Below the pieces are notes generated by a model. That model ran no database searches, was not told the DNA's origin, and saw only the letters and a program-made list of their open reading frames with translations. A program made the position numbers and the translations under genes. From positions 124,001-188,000 of the forward strand of contig JARBUI010000002.1 in the NCBI GenBank assembly GCA_029239755.1: a stretch of 64,000 nt of DNA, in the 5' to 3' direction. Shown here piece after piece: positions 52,443-60,955 of this stretch (the stretch's first letter is position 1; each line of letters starts with the position of its first letter). This DNA is from Clostridia bacterium (GTDB lineage Bacteria; Bacillota; Clostridia; Lachnospirales; Cellulosilyticaceae).

Positions 52443-52982
52443 TTATCTACTGATTAAAATATTTAATATCACATCATAATCTCCATTCAATGGAAATACT
52501 TTTTCTATATTACCTCTTAACTTCTTCGTTTTTCCGTTCTTAATAATAAAATTTAAAAAATCCTCTCCATCTTGAACAACGCCCTCTTGTTCTAGCAATT
52601 GACAAACTTTAGTTGCATTTGTATTATTCGGGATGTAGACCGTAATAGTCTGCTCTTTTTCTTCCTGTTTAACTTCTGGCAAAGCACTCTCAGTAATTGT
52701 ATCCGTCTGCTGCTTGCTGTCTTCTTCATCTGATTCTTGATCACTTACTGAGGCATTTACTGTATTATCAATTATCTGATTTATTTCAGAGTTATCAGCT
52801 GCTGATTCTGCTGCAGATGGTGAGTTCTTTTCTTTCTCACTATTTGATACTCTATCAGCTAATTGCCCTTGATACTCTGCAGTATTAAAAATAAATCCTA
52901 TCATTATAATGCCAGATAGTATGATACCACATCCAAAACCAATTAGCCAAAACACAAATCTTTTACTACTATCGCCTCTCAT
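52443..52982 (-). CDS. Membrane protein with MltG N-terminal-like domain, no catalytic domain
   Basis: Residues 8-32 form one membrane segment; 45-105 are a Glu/Ser-rich, low-complexity linker; 110-179 (ITVYIPNNTNATKVCQLLEQ, DFLNFIIKNG, PLNGDYDVILNILI) resemble the small N-terminal LysM-like domain of endolytic transglycosylase MltG. The transglycosylase domain itself is missing, so it may bind wall or protein but not cut. It is the last gene after sigD, in the interval where Bacillus has swrB. Confidence 0.6.
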   Translation of the reverse strand: MRGDSSKRFVFWLIGFGCGIILSGIIMIGFIFNTAEYQGQLADRVSNSEKEKNSPSAAESAADNSEINQIIDNTVNASVSDQESDEEDSKQQTDTITESALPEVKQEEKEQTITVYIPNNTNATKVCQLLEQEGVVQDGEDFLNFIIKNGKTKKLRGNIEKVFPLNGDYDVILNILISR

Positions 52983-52985
52983 AAC

Positions 52986-53486
52986 TTACCTCATAGTATA
53001 TAGTGAAATCAATAGATTCACTTCACCTACCCCTTTTTTTAGTTTTTTAGCTATTTCTTCTATTCCCAAACCACTCTCATAAAGTTTAATCATTTCATTA
53101 TAACTATTCGAAGTGGAAACTGTATGATTATTGCTAATATCACCTACTGCCTTCATTTTGTCTCTATTACTTATAGGGTTTAAATTCATAGCAGTCAGAC
53201 TAGATGCCTCAAGACCTTCAACATTTTTTTCCTTTTTGCTAACAGCCTCTAAGAGCATTTCTCTAAGCCCTTCGTTCTTTTTTTCCTCTTCTTCTAAAAA
53301 ATAAGAAAATAATTCTCCGACTTCTTTTGTGTATTCCCCACTTACTTTTTGATTAGAAAATTCAGTATACTGATTATGTGATTCACTATGAGATATCAGC
53401 ATAAATATACCTAAAGTAACAAAGACAAATCCCAATCCTATCCACAGCAAACAGAAAAAGGGAATATTTTGTAACATAATACTCAT
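52986..53486 (-). CDS. Single-pass membrane protein with C-terminal HTH-like segment (SwrB-like position)
   Basis: Hydrophobic segment at 10-31, then a charged helical stretch (65-95) and a C-terminal motif YNEMIKLYESGLGIEEIAKKL that looks like a small helix-turn-helix, as in DUF6115 proteins. Architecture and place just after sigD recall Bacillus SwrB (YlxL), which promotes flagellar export gate maturation. Sequence similarity cannot be judged by eye, so the function stays open. Confidence 0.55.
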   Translation of the reverse strand: MSIMLQNIPFFCLLWIGLGFVFVTLGIFMLISHSESHNQYTEFSNQKVSGEYTKEVGELFSYFLEEEEKKNEGLREMLLEAVSKKEKNVEGLEASSLTAMNLNPISNRDKMKAVGDISNNHTVSTSNSYNEMIKLYESGLGIEEIAKKLKKGVGEVNLLISLYTMR

Positions 53487-53498
53487 CTTCTTCTCCTT

Positions 53499-53804
53499 TT
53501 ATATTCTAATATCGATCTTAGTTTCATTATCCCATTTTTTAGACTCATTATTCTTTGTGGACTTTTTTTTCTTATTCTTTTTTTGTCTATTCTGATCTTT
53601 CTCTTTGTCTTTATTTAAATGATTATCTACTTTTTCATCTTTATTTAATTCATTGACACTTTCATTTTTTATCTCTGTCTGCTTTTGCATAATGTGCGCA
53701 AATTGTCCTTGTTTTGTATGTTCGCCTTGATTGTGAACTTGCTGCCTATTGGATAATTCCTGAGTTTGCTGATAAATCGTTTGAGTATCAATTGGTCGCA
53801 ACAT
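53499..53804 (-). CDS. Small charged protein of the flagellar operon, unknown function
   Basis: 101 residues, Gln-rich at the start and very Lys/Asn/Glu-rich after residue 40, with the run KKNKKKKSTKNNESKK. Likely disordered. No recognised domain. It is kept as real because it fits between sigD and the next gene with short gaps and the same direction. Confidence 0.6.
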   Translation of the reverse strand: MLRPIDTQTIYQQTQELSNRQQVHNQGEHTKQGQFAHIMQKQTEIKNESVNELNKDEKVDNHLNKDKEKDQNRQKKNKKKKSTKNNESKKWDNETKIDIRI

Positions 53805-53828
53805 TTTTGTACTCCTTAAAATAGACTG

Positions 53829-54578
53829 TTATAGTGGAAAAATCATATTGAATTTCTGCATCTTTGCTCTTAATCTTGAGACTGCTTTGGTATGCAGCTG
53901 GGAAATCCTCGACTCAGATACTTCTAATATACTACTTATTTCTTTTAGGGTAAGTTCCTCAAAATAGTATAAGAAAATAACCTGCTTTTCTCTATCAGGC
54001 AGTTCTTCAATAAGGTTTGCAAGAGTATCTTTTATTTCCTTTTCTTCAATGTATGCATCAGGAATTTCTGCATTTGGATCCTTTATAAGCTCAAATTGAT
54101 AAGTATATTCATCTATTGAAACTAAAGCGGAAATATTAACTTCAGTAAGCAAATGGTTATACTCACTTATCTCTACTCCTAAATAATTGGCCATCTCGCC
54201 TTCCTCTGGCTGCCTTCCTAGCTCGAATTCAAGTTCTGTATACGCTTTATCTAATTCTTTTTGCTTTTTTCTCAGCGTTCTTGGGACCCAGTCCAGCTTT
54301 CTGATAGCATCTAAAATAGATCCTCGAATCCTTAACGAAGCATAAGTCTCAAACTTGACGTTCTTGGCAAGATCAAATTTGTCAATAGCATCTATAAGTC
54401 CTAAAACCCCATAACCAATAAGGTCATCTAAATCAACATATTGATTTAAATAAATACCTAATCTTCCTGCAACTAACTTAACTAAGTAGACATATTTCTC
54501 AATTAGCAATTGTTTGATATTGGAATCCCTCGTGTCATTGTATTGTCTCCAAATTATGTTTATATCTTTTTTATCCAT
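53829..54578 (-). CDS. sigD: Flagellar/motility sigma factor (SigD/FliA type)
   Basis: Sigma-70 family factor for late flagellar, chemotaxis and autolysin genes. Region 2 with VDLDDLIGYGVLGLIDAIDKF and FETYASLRIRGSILDAIRK, region 3 with RTLRKKQKELDKAYTELE, region 4 with LPDREKQVIFLYYFEELTLK and SESRISQLHTKAVSRLR. 249 aa. Follows cheD, as in Bacillus. Confidence 0.95.
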   Translation of the reverse strand: MDKKDINIIWRQYNDTRDSNIKQLLIEKYVYLVKLVAGRLGIYLNQYVDLDDLIGYGVLGLIDAIDKFDLAKNVKFETYASLRIRGSILDAIRKLDWVPRTLRKKQKELDKAYTELEFELGRQPEEGEMANYLGVEISEYNHLLTEVNISALVSIDEYTYQFELIKDPNAEIPDAYIEEKEIKDTLANLIEELPDREKQVIFLYYFEELTLKEISSILEVSESRISQLHTKAVSRLRAKMQKFNMIFPL

Positions 54579-54600
54579 TTTGGAACCCCCATTACTTTTG

Positions 54601-55092
54601 CTATATTTCTTTTATTCCATGCCCTATCGTTTTGACTAATAAAATACCTGTACTTGTATGAAGCTCAATAGTTCTTCCATAATTACTCCCAGTATCGCTT
54701 GCTACAATCGGTATTGCAAGTTCATCTAGTATCTGCGTTACAGCAGCTACATTTCTTGTTCCTATCCTCATCATATCATCCATATTTTTAAATTCAAACA
54801 TATGGGCCCCGCCTGCTATTTTAGCAACCAGCCTGTTGCCCCTAGCTCCTATACCCACCATGTCTTCTATAAGTTTAAATATAGCTGTATCTGCAAACTT
54901 TGCAATATTACTATTGTTTTTTATCTGTTTGCTGTCCGGCAGCATAATATGTGCAAGACCGCCTACTTTTGTTACGGCATCATATAAGGCTATTCCAACA
55001 CATGACCCTAGTCCCAATGTTGTTAAAATATGGGGATCTTTTACAACATTTAAATCTGCCATTCCTACTTTGATAATATTGACGTCACTCAT
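54601..55092 (-). CDS. cheD: Chemoreceptor glutamine deamidase CheD
   Basis: Deamidates chemoreceptor glutamines and in Bacillus-type systems also binds CheC. Catalytic Cys in LGLGSCVGIALYD and His in GGLAHIMLPDS; GGAHMF and SDTGSNYGRTIELH follow. About 163 aa from the ATG at 55090-55092, which overlaps the cheC stop (ATGA); a GTG two codons upstream is possible. Confidence 0.94.
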   Translation of the reverse strand: MSDVNIIKVGMADLNVVKDPHILTTLGLGSCVGIALYDAVTKVGGLAHIMLPDSKQIKNNSNIAKFADTAIFKLIEDMVGIGARGNRLVAKIAGGAHMFEFKNMDDMMRIGTRNVAAVTQILDELAIPIVASDTGSNYGRTIELHTSTGILLVKTIGHGIKEI

Positions 55093-55712
55093 AACCACTT
55101 ACCTAATGAATCAATAACTTTATTGTAAGAGTCATTATCTAAAATGAGTATATAAGTTCCGTTTAATACCTCATTAGTATCCTTGAATTCTGTTTCAATG
55201 AATAACATTGTATTATCATTTCTAGCAAATTCAATAGCCGGATAACTTAAGATGGCCCCTGCCATATCAATTGAAATTTGCGGAATAGAAACATCTAATT
55301 CTAGACCTGTAAAGGTATTAAGTGAACTTAGGTAGGATCCAGCAAGTATGTTGCCGGTTTCACATAAAACTGAACAATCAATCTCATCAAAATCCTCTAC
55401 ATGTTCGATATTTTTCCCCAACATGAGATTAACAGTCTTTATAGCACTTTCTGCTTCTAGTGCTAAGAGAAGCATTGCATTTAAATCACCATATACATTA
55501 ATAAGCATTCCTGCGATATATTCTTCTGCATCACCCAGTATATCGGTCAGCTCTTGAATTTTTTCAATACGTACCTGGACAACGCTCATATCTAGCGTGC
55601 ATCCTATCAACTTTCCTAATGAAGTCATCGCGTTTCCTGAAGCAATATTACCTGCTTCTTTCAGCATATCTATTTCTTCTTCTGTAATATTTTGATAATT
55701 TCTCTCCCCCAA
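55089..55712 (-). CDS. cheC: CheY-P phosphatase CheC
   Basis: Dephosphorylates CheY-P in adaptation. Two active-site helices with the D/S-x3-E-x2-N pattern: DMLKEAGNIASGNAMTSL and SVLCETGNILAGSYLSSL. 207 aa. Overlaps cheD. Confidence 0.93.
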   Translation of the reverse strand: MGERNYQNITEEEIDMLKEAGNIASGNAMTSLGKLIGCTLDMSVVQVRIEKIQELTDILGDAEEYIAGMLINVYGDLNAMLLLALEAESAIKTVNLMLGKNIEHVEDFDEIDCSVLCETGNILAGSYLSSLNTFTGLELDVSIPQISIDMAGAILSYPAIEFARNDNTMLFIETEFKDTNEVLNGTYILILDNDSYNKVIDSLGKWL

Positions 55713-55732
55713 GTTGATTCTCCTATCTTATG

Positions 55733-56182
55733 TTAGTTTTCAAACGACTCTTCTATAATATTTGAAAGATTGAGTAAGGTAATAATACTAGAATTTACCT
55801 TTCCTACTCCCAAAATGTGATTTGTTTTGATTTTCCCTTGTATATTTTGAACAGCCTCTATTTGTTCTTCAGATAATTCTATAACTTCTTTAACTTCATC
55901 AACTATAATACCTACCATTGCTTCATCTAATTTAACGATAATGATCCTTGTCTTATCTGTATATTCAGAAGCTATGAGGTCAAATTGTTCTCTAAGACTT
56001 ATTACAGGTATGATTTCTCCACGCAAGTTCATGACTCCCTTAACACATGCTGGTGCTTTAGGTACTCGCATAATAGGTTTAATCCTTTCTATAATCTGAA
56101 CGTTTTGTATATCAATGCCATAGAGTTGTTCATCAAGTTTAAAAACAATAAATTGTCTTATACTCTGAAATGCATATTCCAT
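55733..56182 (-). CDS. cheW: Chemotaxis coupling protein CheW
   Basis: Adaptor linking receptors to CheA. Single CheW domain: FKLDEQLYGIDIQNVQIIER, VKGVMNLRGEIIPVISLRE, RIIIVKLDEAMVGIIVDEV. 149 aa; 13 bases after cheA. Confidence 0.95.
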   Translation of the reverse strand: MEYAFQSIRQFIVFKLDEQLYGIDIQNVQIIERIKPIMRVPKAPACVKGVMNLRGEIIPVISLREQFDLIASEYTDKTRIIIVKLDEAMVGIIVDEVKEVIELSEEQIEAVQNIQGKIKTNHILGVGKVNSSIITLLNLSNIIEESFEN

Positions 56183-56195
56183 TTCTTCTTCCTCC

Positions 56196-58238
56196 TTAAA
56201 TTAGTGAATTAATATCTAATATGAGTGCTACCTCTCCATTACCTAATATAGTAGCCCCAGCAATAATATCAATCCCACTTAAATATTTCCCCAGTGATTT
56301 AATAACAATTTCTTGTTGGCCAATTAAGGAATCAATAATAAACCCAACTTGACGTTCTCCTTTTTTAACAATTACTCCCATCATGAGATCCTTATCTTCT
56401 TCTTGAGGAAGACCTAATATACTATGTAACCTAACTATTGGTATAATTTCATTTCTTACAACTATTACTTCTTGCTTCTGAACAAGCTGAATATCTTCTT
56501 TTCTTACATCTTCAATGTTCTGAATGTTTCCTAAAGGAATAGCATATTTTTCATTGCCAATATTAATCATAAGTGCTTGGATAATAGCGAGTGTAAGTGG
56601 CAATCTAACAATAAATTTGCTTCCTTTTCCAAGTTCTGTCTGAACTTCTACATGTCCCCCTAAAGCGGTAATTTTACTCTTAACAACATCTAGACCAACG
56701 CCTCTTCCAGATAAATCCGTAATTTCTTTTGCCATACTAAAGCTTGGCTTAAATAAAAGGTCAATAATTTCTTGCTCTGTCATATTGGCCGCTTCATCTT
56801 TAGTAATAGTACCCTTCTGGATAGCCTTATTTTTGATTTTATTAACATCTATCCCGCGTCCGTCATCTCTCACTTCAATCACAACATTATTACCATCTTG
56901 ATAAGCCTGTAATTTGATTGTCCCCTTTTTAGGTTTACCTAGAGCCACTCGTTCTTCTGTTGTTTCAAGTCCATGATCGGCAGCGTTTCTTAAAAGGTGA
57001 ATAAGTGGATCTCCTATTTCGTCAATAACCGTTCTGTCAAGTTCTGTTTCTTCTCCTGACATAATAAGATCAATATCTTTATTAATCTTCCTTGAGACAT
57101 CACGAATCATTCTTGGGAATCTATTAAATACAAGCTCTACCGGTACCATTCTAACTTTCATAACAGCATCATGCAAGCTTGTTGTAACCCTTTCCAAATA
57201 CTCAACAGAGTCGTTATAATTTCCGCCCGCATTTTGAGTCGAAACATCTAACCCTTCAAGTTGTGTCTTAACAATAATAAGTTCACTCACTAAATTCATA
57301 AGTGTATCTAATCTATCAATGTTTACTCTTACAGTTTTACTTGATACTTGCTTTCCATTTTGAACTGGATTATTTTCTTGTTGCTCAGTATTTTGCTGAT
57401 CCTCTTGCTTAACGACAGGAATGTCTTCTTCAATAACCTCACTTTGTTTGAAAACAGCAATAGTAACACTTTCTACTTCTGAAACGCCTAAAATAATTTC
57501 CTGCAGTTTTTGTTTAGACTCTTTCGTAACAAAGACTAAAACGAACTCATTTTCAAATCGTTCGTCTTCAATATCTTGTGTATTAGGAACACAATGTACT
57601 ATTTCTCCTAATCTTTCAAGTTCAGTAAATATAACAAATGCTCTTGCAGATTTTAAAACACAGTTAGCTGATAACTTGATTGCAACTTGAAAAACATTCA
57701 TACCCATGCTGATAGCTTTATTTTTTATATTAGCTTGTACTTCAGGCAAGTCCATTAAATTTTCATTTTCAGCCTCAGTAATTCCAGGACTTAGAACTTT
57801 AGTGTCATTCACCTTACTTTCTACAGATACTGCTTCTTTTGAAATAGTCCCATTTTGCATAGTAGCAATATTCTCAAGTTCCTGAATAAGTAGTCCGTAA
57901 TCTTCATTGCCTTCCCCGGAAGTATTCACAATTTCTTCTACGTAATTCTCTAAGGCATCCAAACATTGAAATAAGGTATCTAGCATACTTACATTAACTT
58001 TTAGCTTTCCTGATCTTATTTCTGATAGTACATTTTCAACATGATGTGTAAGTTTCTGCATCTTGACAAAACCCATTGTACCTGCCATACCTTTAAGCGT
58101 ATGCGCTACCCTGAATATTTCATTAAGCGTTTGTATATCGTCTGGATTTCCTTCTAATTTTAGTAAGTTTTCATTTAATCTTTGTAAGTTCTCTTTTGAC
58201 TCTTCTATAAAAATTTGCAAGTATTGACTAACGTCCAT
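56196..58238 (-). CDS. cheA: Chemotaxis histidine kinase CheA
   Basis: Central kinase of chemotaxis. Domains: P1 Hpt with phosphorylated His46 in RVAHTLKGMAG; P2 CheY-binding around 195-265; P3 dimerisation at about 300-360; P4 ATPase with HLLRNAADHGLE, DDGRGID and GRGVGLDVVK; P5 CheW-like domain at 545-680. 680 aa, complete. Its start overlaps the cheB end by 11 bases. Confidence 0.97.
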   Translation of the reverse strand: MDVSQYLQIFIEESKENLQRLNENLLKLEGNPDDIQTLNEIFRVAHTLKGMAGTMGFVKMQKLTHHVENVLSEIRSGKLKVNVSMLDTLFQCLDALENYVEEIVNTSGEGNEDYGLLIQELENIATMQNGTISKEAVSVESKVNDTKVLSPGITEAENENLMDLPEVQANIKNKAISMGMNVFQVAIKLSANCVLKSARAFVIFTELERLGEIVHCVPNTQDIEDERFENEFVLVFVTKESKQKLQEIILGVSEVESVTIAVFKQSEVIEEDIPVVKQEDQQNTEQQENNPVQNGKQVSSKTVRVNIDRLDTLMNLVSELIIVKTQLEGLDVSTQNAGGNYNDSVEYLERVTTSLHDAVMKVRMVPVELVFNRFPRMIRDVSRKINKDIDLIMSGEETELDRTVIDEIGDPLIHLLRNAADHGLETTEERVALGKPKKGTIKLQAYQDGNNVVIEVRDDGRGIDVNKIKNKAIQKGTITKDEAANMTEQEIIDLLFKPSFSMAKEITDLSGRGVGLDVVKSKITALGGHVEVQTELGKGSKFIVRLPLTLAIIQALMINIGNEKYAIPLGNIQNIEDVRKEDIQLVQKQEVIVVRNEIIPIVRLHSILGLPQEEDKDLMMGVIVKKGERQVGFIIDSLIGQQEIVIKSLGKYLSGIDIIAGATILGNGEVALILDINSLI

Positions 58239-58869
58239 GATTATCCCCCACTATCTTTTTAATTATTTGGTGAATTTCATCTGCAGAAGCTATATAATCT
58301 TGAAGTCCTGCATTAATAACCGCTTTTGGCATACCATAAACAGTTGATGATTCTTGATTTTGAGCAATTACGGTACATTTTTGAGTTCTTTTTAGATTTG
58401 TTACACCTTCTAGTCCATCAGACCCCATCCCTGTCATAATGACCGCTATAGTACGTTTATTTAAGCTTAGTGCTGCAAGTGAGTTAAAAAGCACATTAAC
58501 GGATGGTCTGTGCCCCTTATAAGGTTCATCATCTGTAAGGGTAATCTGGGGACAGGACTTACTAGTAACTTGTAATTGTTTACCTCCTGGCGCGACATAG
58601 ACTACCCCTTTTTTCAACTTCTCACCATTTTCAGCCTCTTTAACATGCAGTTTACTTATTGTATTAAGCCTATCAGCTAATGGCTTCGTAAATCCAGGTG
58701 GCATATGTTGAACAATAACATATGTAGCAGGCAACTCAGCTTCTAAATGAGTTAGTAATTGATTGAGCAGTTTAGGTCCTCCAGTAGATATACCCATAGC
58801 GATAATATACTCATATTCTACAATTTCCTCCCTATTTTTTGAATCATTTGAATGGCTATTACTTATCAT
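58228..58869 (-). CDS. cheB: CheB-type receptor methylesterase lacking the receiver domain
   Basis: Removes methyl groups from chemoreceptor glutamates. The catalytic domain is complete: Ser28 in GISTGG, His55 in VQHMPPGF, Asp151 in MTGMGSDG. But the protein has only 213 aa: the N-terminal CheY-like receiver that normally gates the enzyme is missing and replaced by about 20 polar residues. The ATG has CAGGAG ahead, and the 90 bases upstream to flhG hold no receiver-coding sequence, so this is not a simple start-site error. Activity may be constitutive or controlled by another protein. Confidence 0.92.
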   Translation of the reverse strand: MISNSHSNDSKNREEIVEYEYIIAMGISTGGPKLLNQLLTHLEAELPATYVIVQHMPPGFTKPLADRLNTISKLHVKEAENGEKLKKGVVYVAPGGKQLQVTSKSCPQITLTDDEPYKGHRPSVNVLFNSLAALSLNKRTIAVIMTGMGSDGLEGVTNLKRTQKCTVIAQNQESSTVYGMPKAVINAGLQDYIASADEIHQIIKKIVGDNHGR

Positions 58870-58959
58870 GGTAGTCTCCTGTAACTATGTAGTATATTTA
58901 TACTATACTTACTTTTGTTGTTTATTTTTATGCATTCTTGATAACTATTAGAAAATATC

Positions 58960-59838
58960 TTAGTTGGAAAATATTTTTTTAAATCTATGAATCCAATTTA
59001 CTTTTTCCTCTGCTTTAAAATCCTGTACATTATTTTCTAATATGTTCTTGCTGATTTGAAAATATGCTGTACTTGCTTTTGACTTCTTATCATATGCAAA
59101 AATAGGTACTTGGCTTTTTACAGCACTTAATACTTTTTCATCATAGGGAATATACCCTACGTACTCAATTTCACTATTTATGAAATTTTTTGTAACATAA
59201 TAGAGCTTTTTAAATACTTCATGGGCCTCTTCTTTTGAATCTGCTTTATTAATAACTACTTTGATTTTGCTTTGCATCGTAAAGTCACTTTTCAAAGTTT
59301 TTATAAGAGCGTATCCGTCTGTAATCGACGTTGGTTCAGGGGTAACAACAATATAAACTTCATGTGCTAACATGCAAAACTTTATGACGCTGTCATTAAT
59401 GCCTGCTCCTGTATCTATTAAAAGAATATCTGTCATATTTTCTAATTGCACTAGGCTGCTCCCGATTGCTTCTATTTGAGAAGCAGGTAAAAACATCATT
59501 TCATTAATACCAGATCCCCCTGAGATAAAAGATATGTCATACTTGCTTTTTGTGATTAATTCATTTAATTTACACTCTTCTCGTATAAGATGGGCTAAAT
59601 TGTACTTAGGTCTTTCTCCTAATATAATTTCAACATTTGCGAGGCCAAAATCTGCGTCTAATATAATAGGGTTCTTTTTATGTTCTTTTAAACAAAGAGA
59701 TAAATTGACAGTAAAGTTACTTTTACCAACCCCACCTTTTCCACTTGCAATTGTAATTATTTTCATATTGCTTTGTTTACTTTCAACTTGTTTTGTAGAC
59801 GATACTATTTGTCTAAGCTGCTGTGCTTGATCATTCAT
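58960..59838 (-). CDS. flhG: Flagellar number regulator FlhG (MinD-like ATPase)
   Basis: MinD/ParA-type ATPase controlling flagellar number and placement with FlhF. N-terminal activation helix with the conserved DQAQQLRQ pattern, deviant Walker A SGKGGVGKSNFTVNL, ADFGLANVEI, LLIDTGAGI. 292 aa. Overlaps flhF by 8 bases. Confidence 0.94.
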   Translation of the reverse strand: MNDQAQQLRQIVSSTKQVESKQSNMKIITIASGKGGVGKSNFTVNLSLCLKEHKKNPIILDADFGLANVEIILGERPKYNLAHLIREECKLNELITKSKYDISFISGGSGINEMMFLPASQIEAIGSSLVQLENMTDILLIDTGAGINDSVIKFCMLAHEVYIVVTPEPTSITDGYALIKTLKSDFTMQSKIKVVINKADSKEEAHEVFKKLYYVTKNFINSEIEYVGYIPYDEKVLSAVKSQVPIFAYDKKSKASTAYFQISKNILENNVQDFKAEEKVNWIHRFKKIFSN

Positions 59839-60955
59839 AATTTATTCTCCCTAACAAATAACTAGTATACTCATCTGCATTAAATCCTGATATATCCGCA
59901 GGTACATTTTGTCCATGAGTTAAATATAGAATAGGCCTTTTTGCATAATAAGCTATGTTGATAATATTTCCTATTTCATCTGTTTCATCTAATTTTGTGA
60001 TAATAAGCTCAAACTCCTTACATATTTCCTCATAAGTATTCACTATGCTCTTGACATCTTTATAAGATGTGCTGGCATTCAGTACCAAAAACACTTGTTT
60101 TTCTTTTACACACCCAAGAAGACGTTTTATATCTCCAATTTGTTCTTCATTTTTATGTGATCTGCCTGCAGTATCAATAAAAATGTGATCTGCTTGTTCC
60201 CACTTTTGTATAGTGTCACTTAGCTCATTTTCGTCATAGATTATTTCTATATCTACACCTAAAATATCTCCATATGTTTTAAGCTGATCTATCGCTGCAA
60301 TTCTATAGGTATCAGAAGTAAAGAGAACAACTTTCTTGCCCCTGTTTAAAACATAATCCGCTGTTAGTTTGGCTATAGTAGTTGTTTTACCAACTCCTGT
60401 TGGTCCTACAAAAAAAACTATTTTAGGAAGCTTTTTGCTATACAGGCCCTTTTTTAATAGTTCTTCGATGTTAGCATATAATGATCTAACGACTATTTCA
60501 GTATCATTATCCTCATCAATGCCTCGCAAGATAATATCCAGTATTTCCTGATGGATACCTGCATCTAAAAGCTTATCTTTTAAAACACTGACAATTTTAG
60601 AACTTTCATTATACCCTATCCACTCATTATTTTGTTCCTTTACTTTATTAAGATCTGTAATAGACTTTTGCATGGAATCTATTTGGTCTTTGAGTGATAA
60701 TAAGACATTATAAGCTACCGTATCCATATTACTTTCTTTACTTTCTTTACTTTCCTTCTCTTCAGGTTTTAAAAGGGCATCTCCTTCGTCTTTTATAGCT
60801 ACCGTTATGACTGTTTTAGGAGATTTAAACCAGCTAAAAATTCCAGTTTCTTTCTCTTGCTGAGTACTTAGTATAACCGCTAGATCCCCATATTCTTTAT
60901 TTATTTCAGATAATACAACTTCTTCATTTTTACCTTTAATTTTTAAGATTTTCAT
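59831..60955 (-). CDS. flhF: Flagellar biosynthesis GTPase FlhF
   Basis: SRP-type GTPase directing flagellar assembly site. N-terminal B domain with a short KES repeat (residues 67-75), then NG domain with G1 FFVGPTGVGKTTTIAKL, SDTYRIAAIDQLKTYG, IDTAGRS and ITKLDETDEIG. 374 aa. ATGA overlap with flhA. Confidence 0.95.
   Translation of the reverse strand: MKILKIKGKNEEVVLSEINKEYGDLAVILSTQQEKETGIFSWFKSPKTVITVAIKDEGDALLKPEEKESKESKESNMDTVAYNVLLSLKDQIDSMQKSITDLNKVKEQNNEWIGYNESSKIVSVLKDKLLDAGIHQEILDIILRGIDEDNDTEIVVRSLYANIEELLKKGLYSKKLPKIVFFVGPTGVGKTTTIAKLTADYVLNRGKKVVLFTSDTYRIAAIDQLKTYGDILGVDIEIIYDENELSDTIQKWEQADHIFIDTAGRSHKNEEQIGDIKRLLGCVKEKQVFLVLNASTSYKDVKSIVNTYEEICKEFELIITKLDETDEIGNIINIAYYAKRPILYLTHGQNVPADISGFNADEYTSYLLGRINYE

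Noticed and set aside
60730-60757. Short tandem ACTTTCTTT repeat in flhF
   Set aside because: It encodes a KES repeat in the variable linker of FlhF; too short and ordinary to be a functional repeat array.
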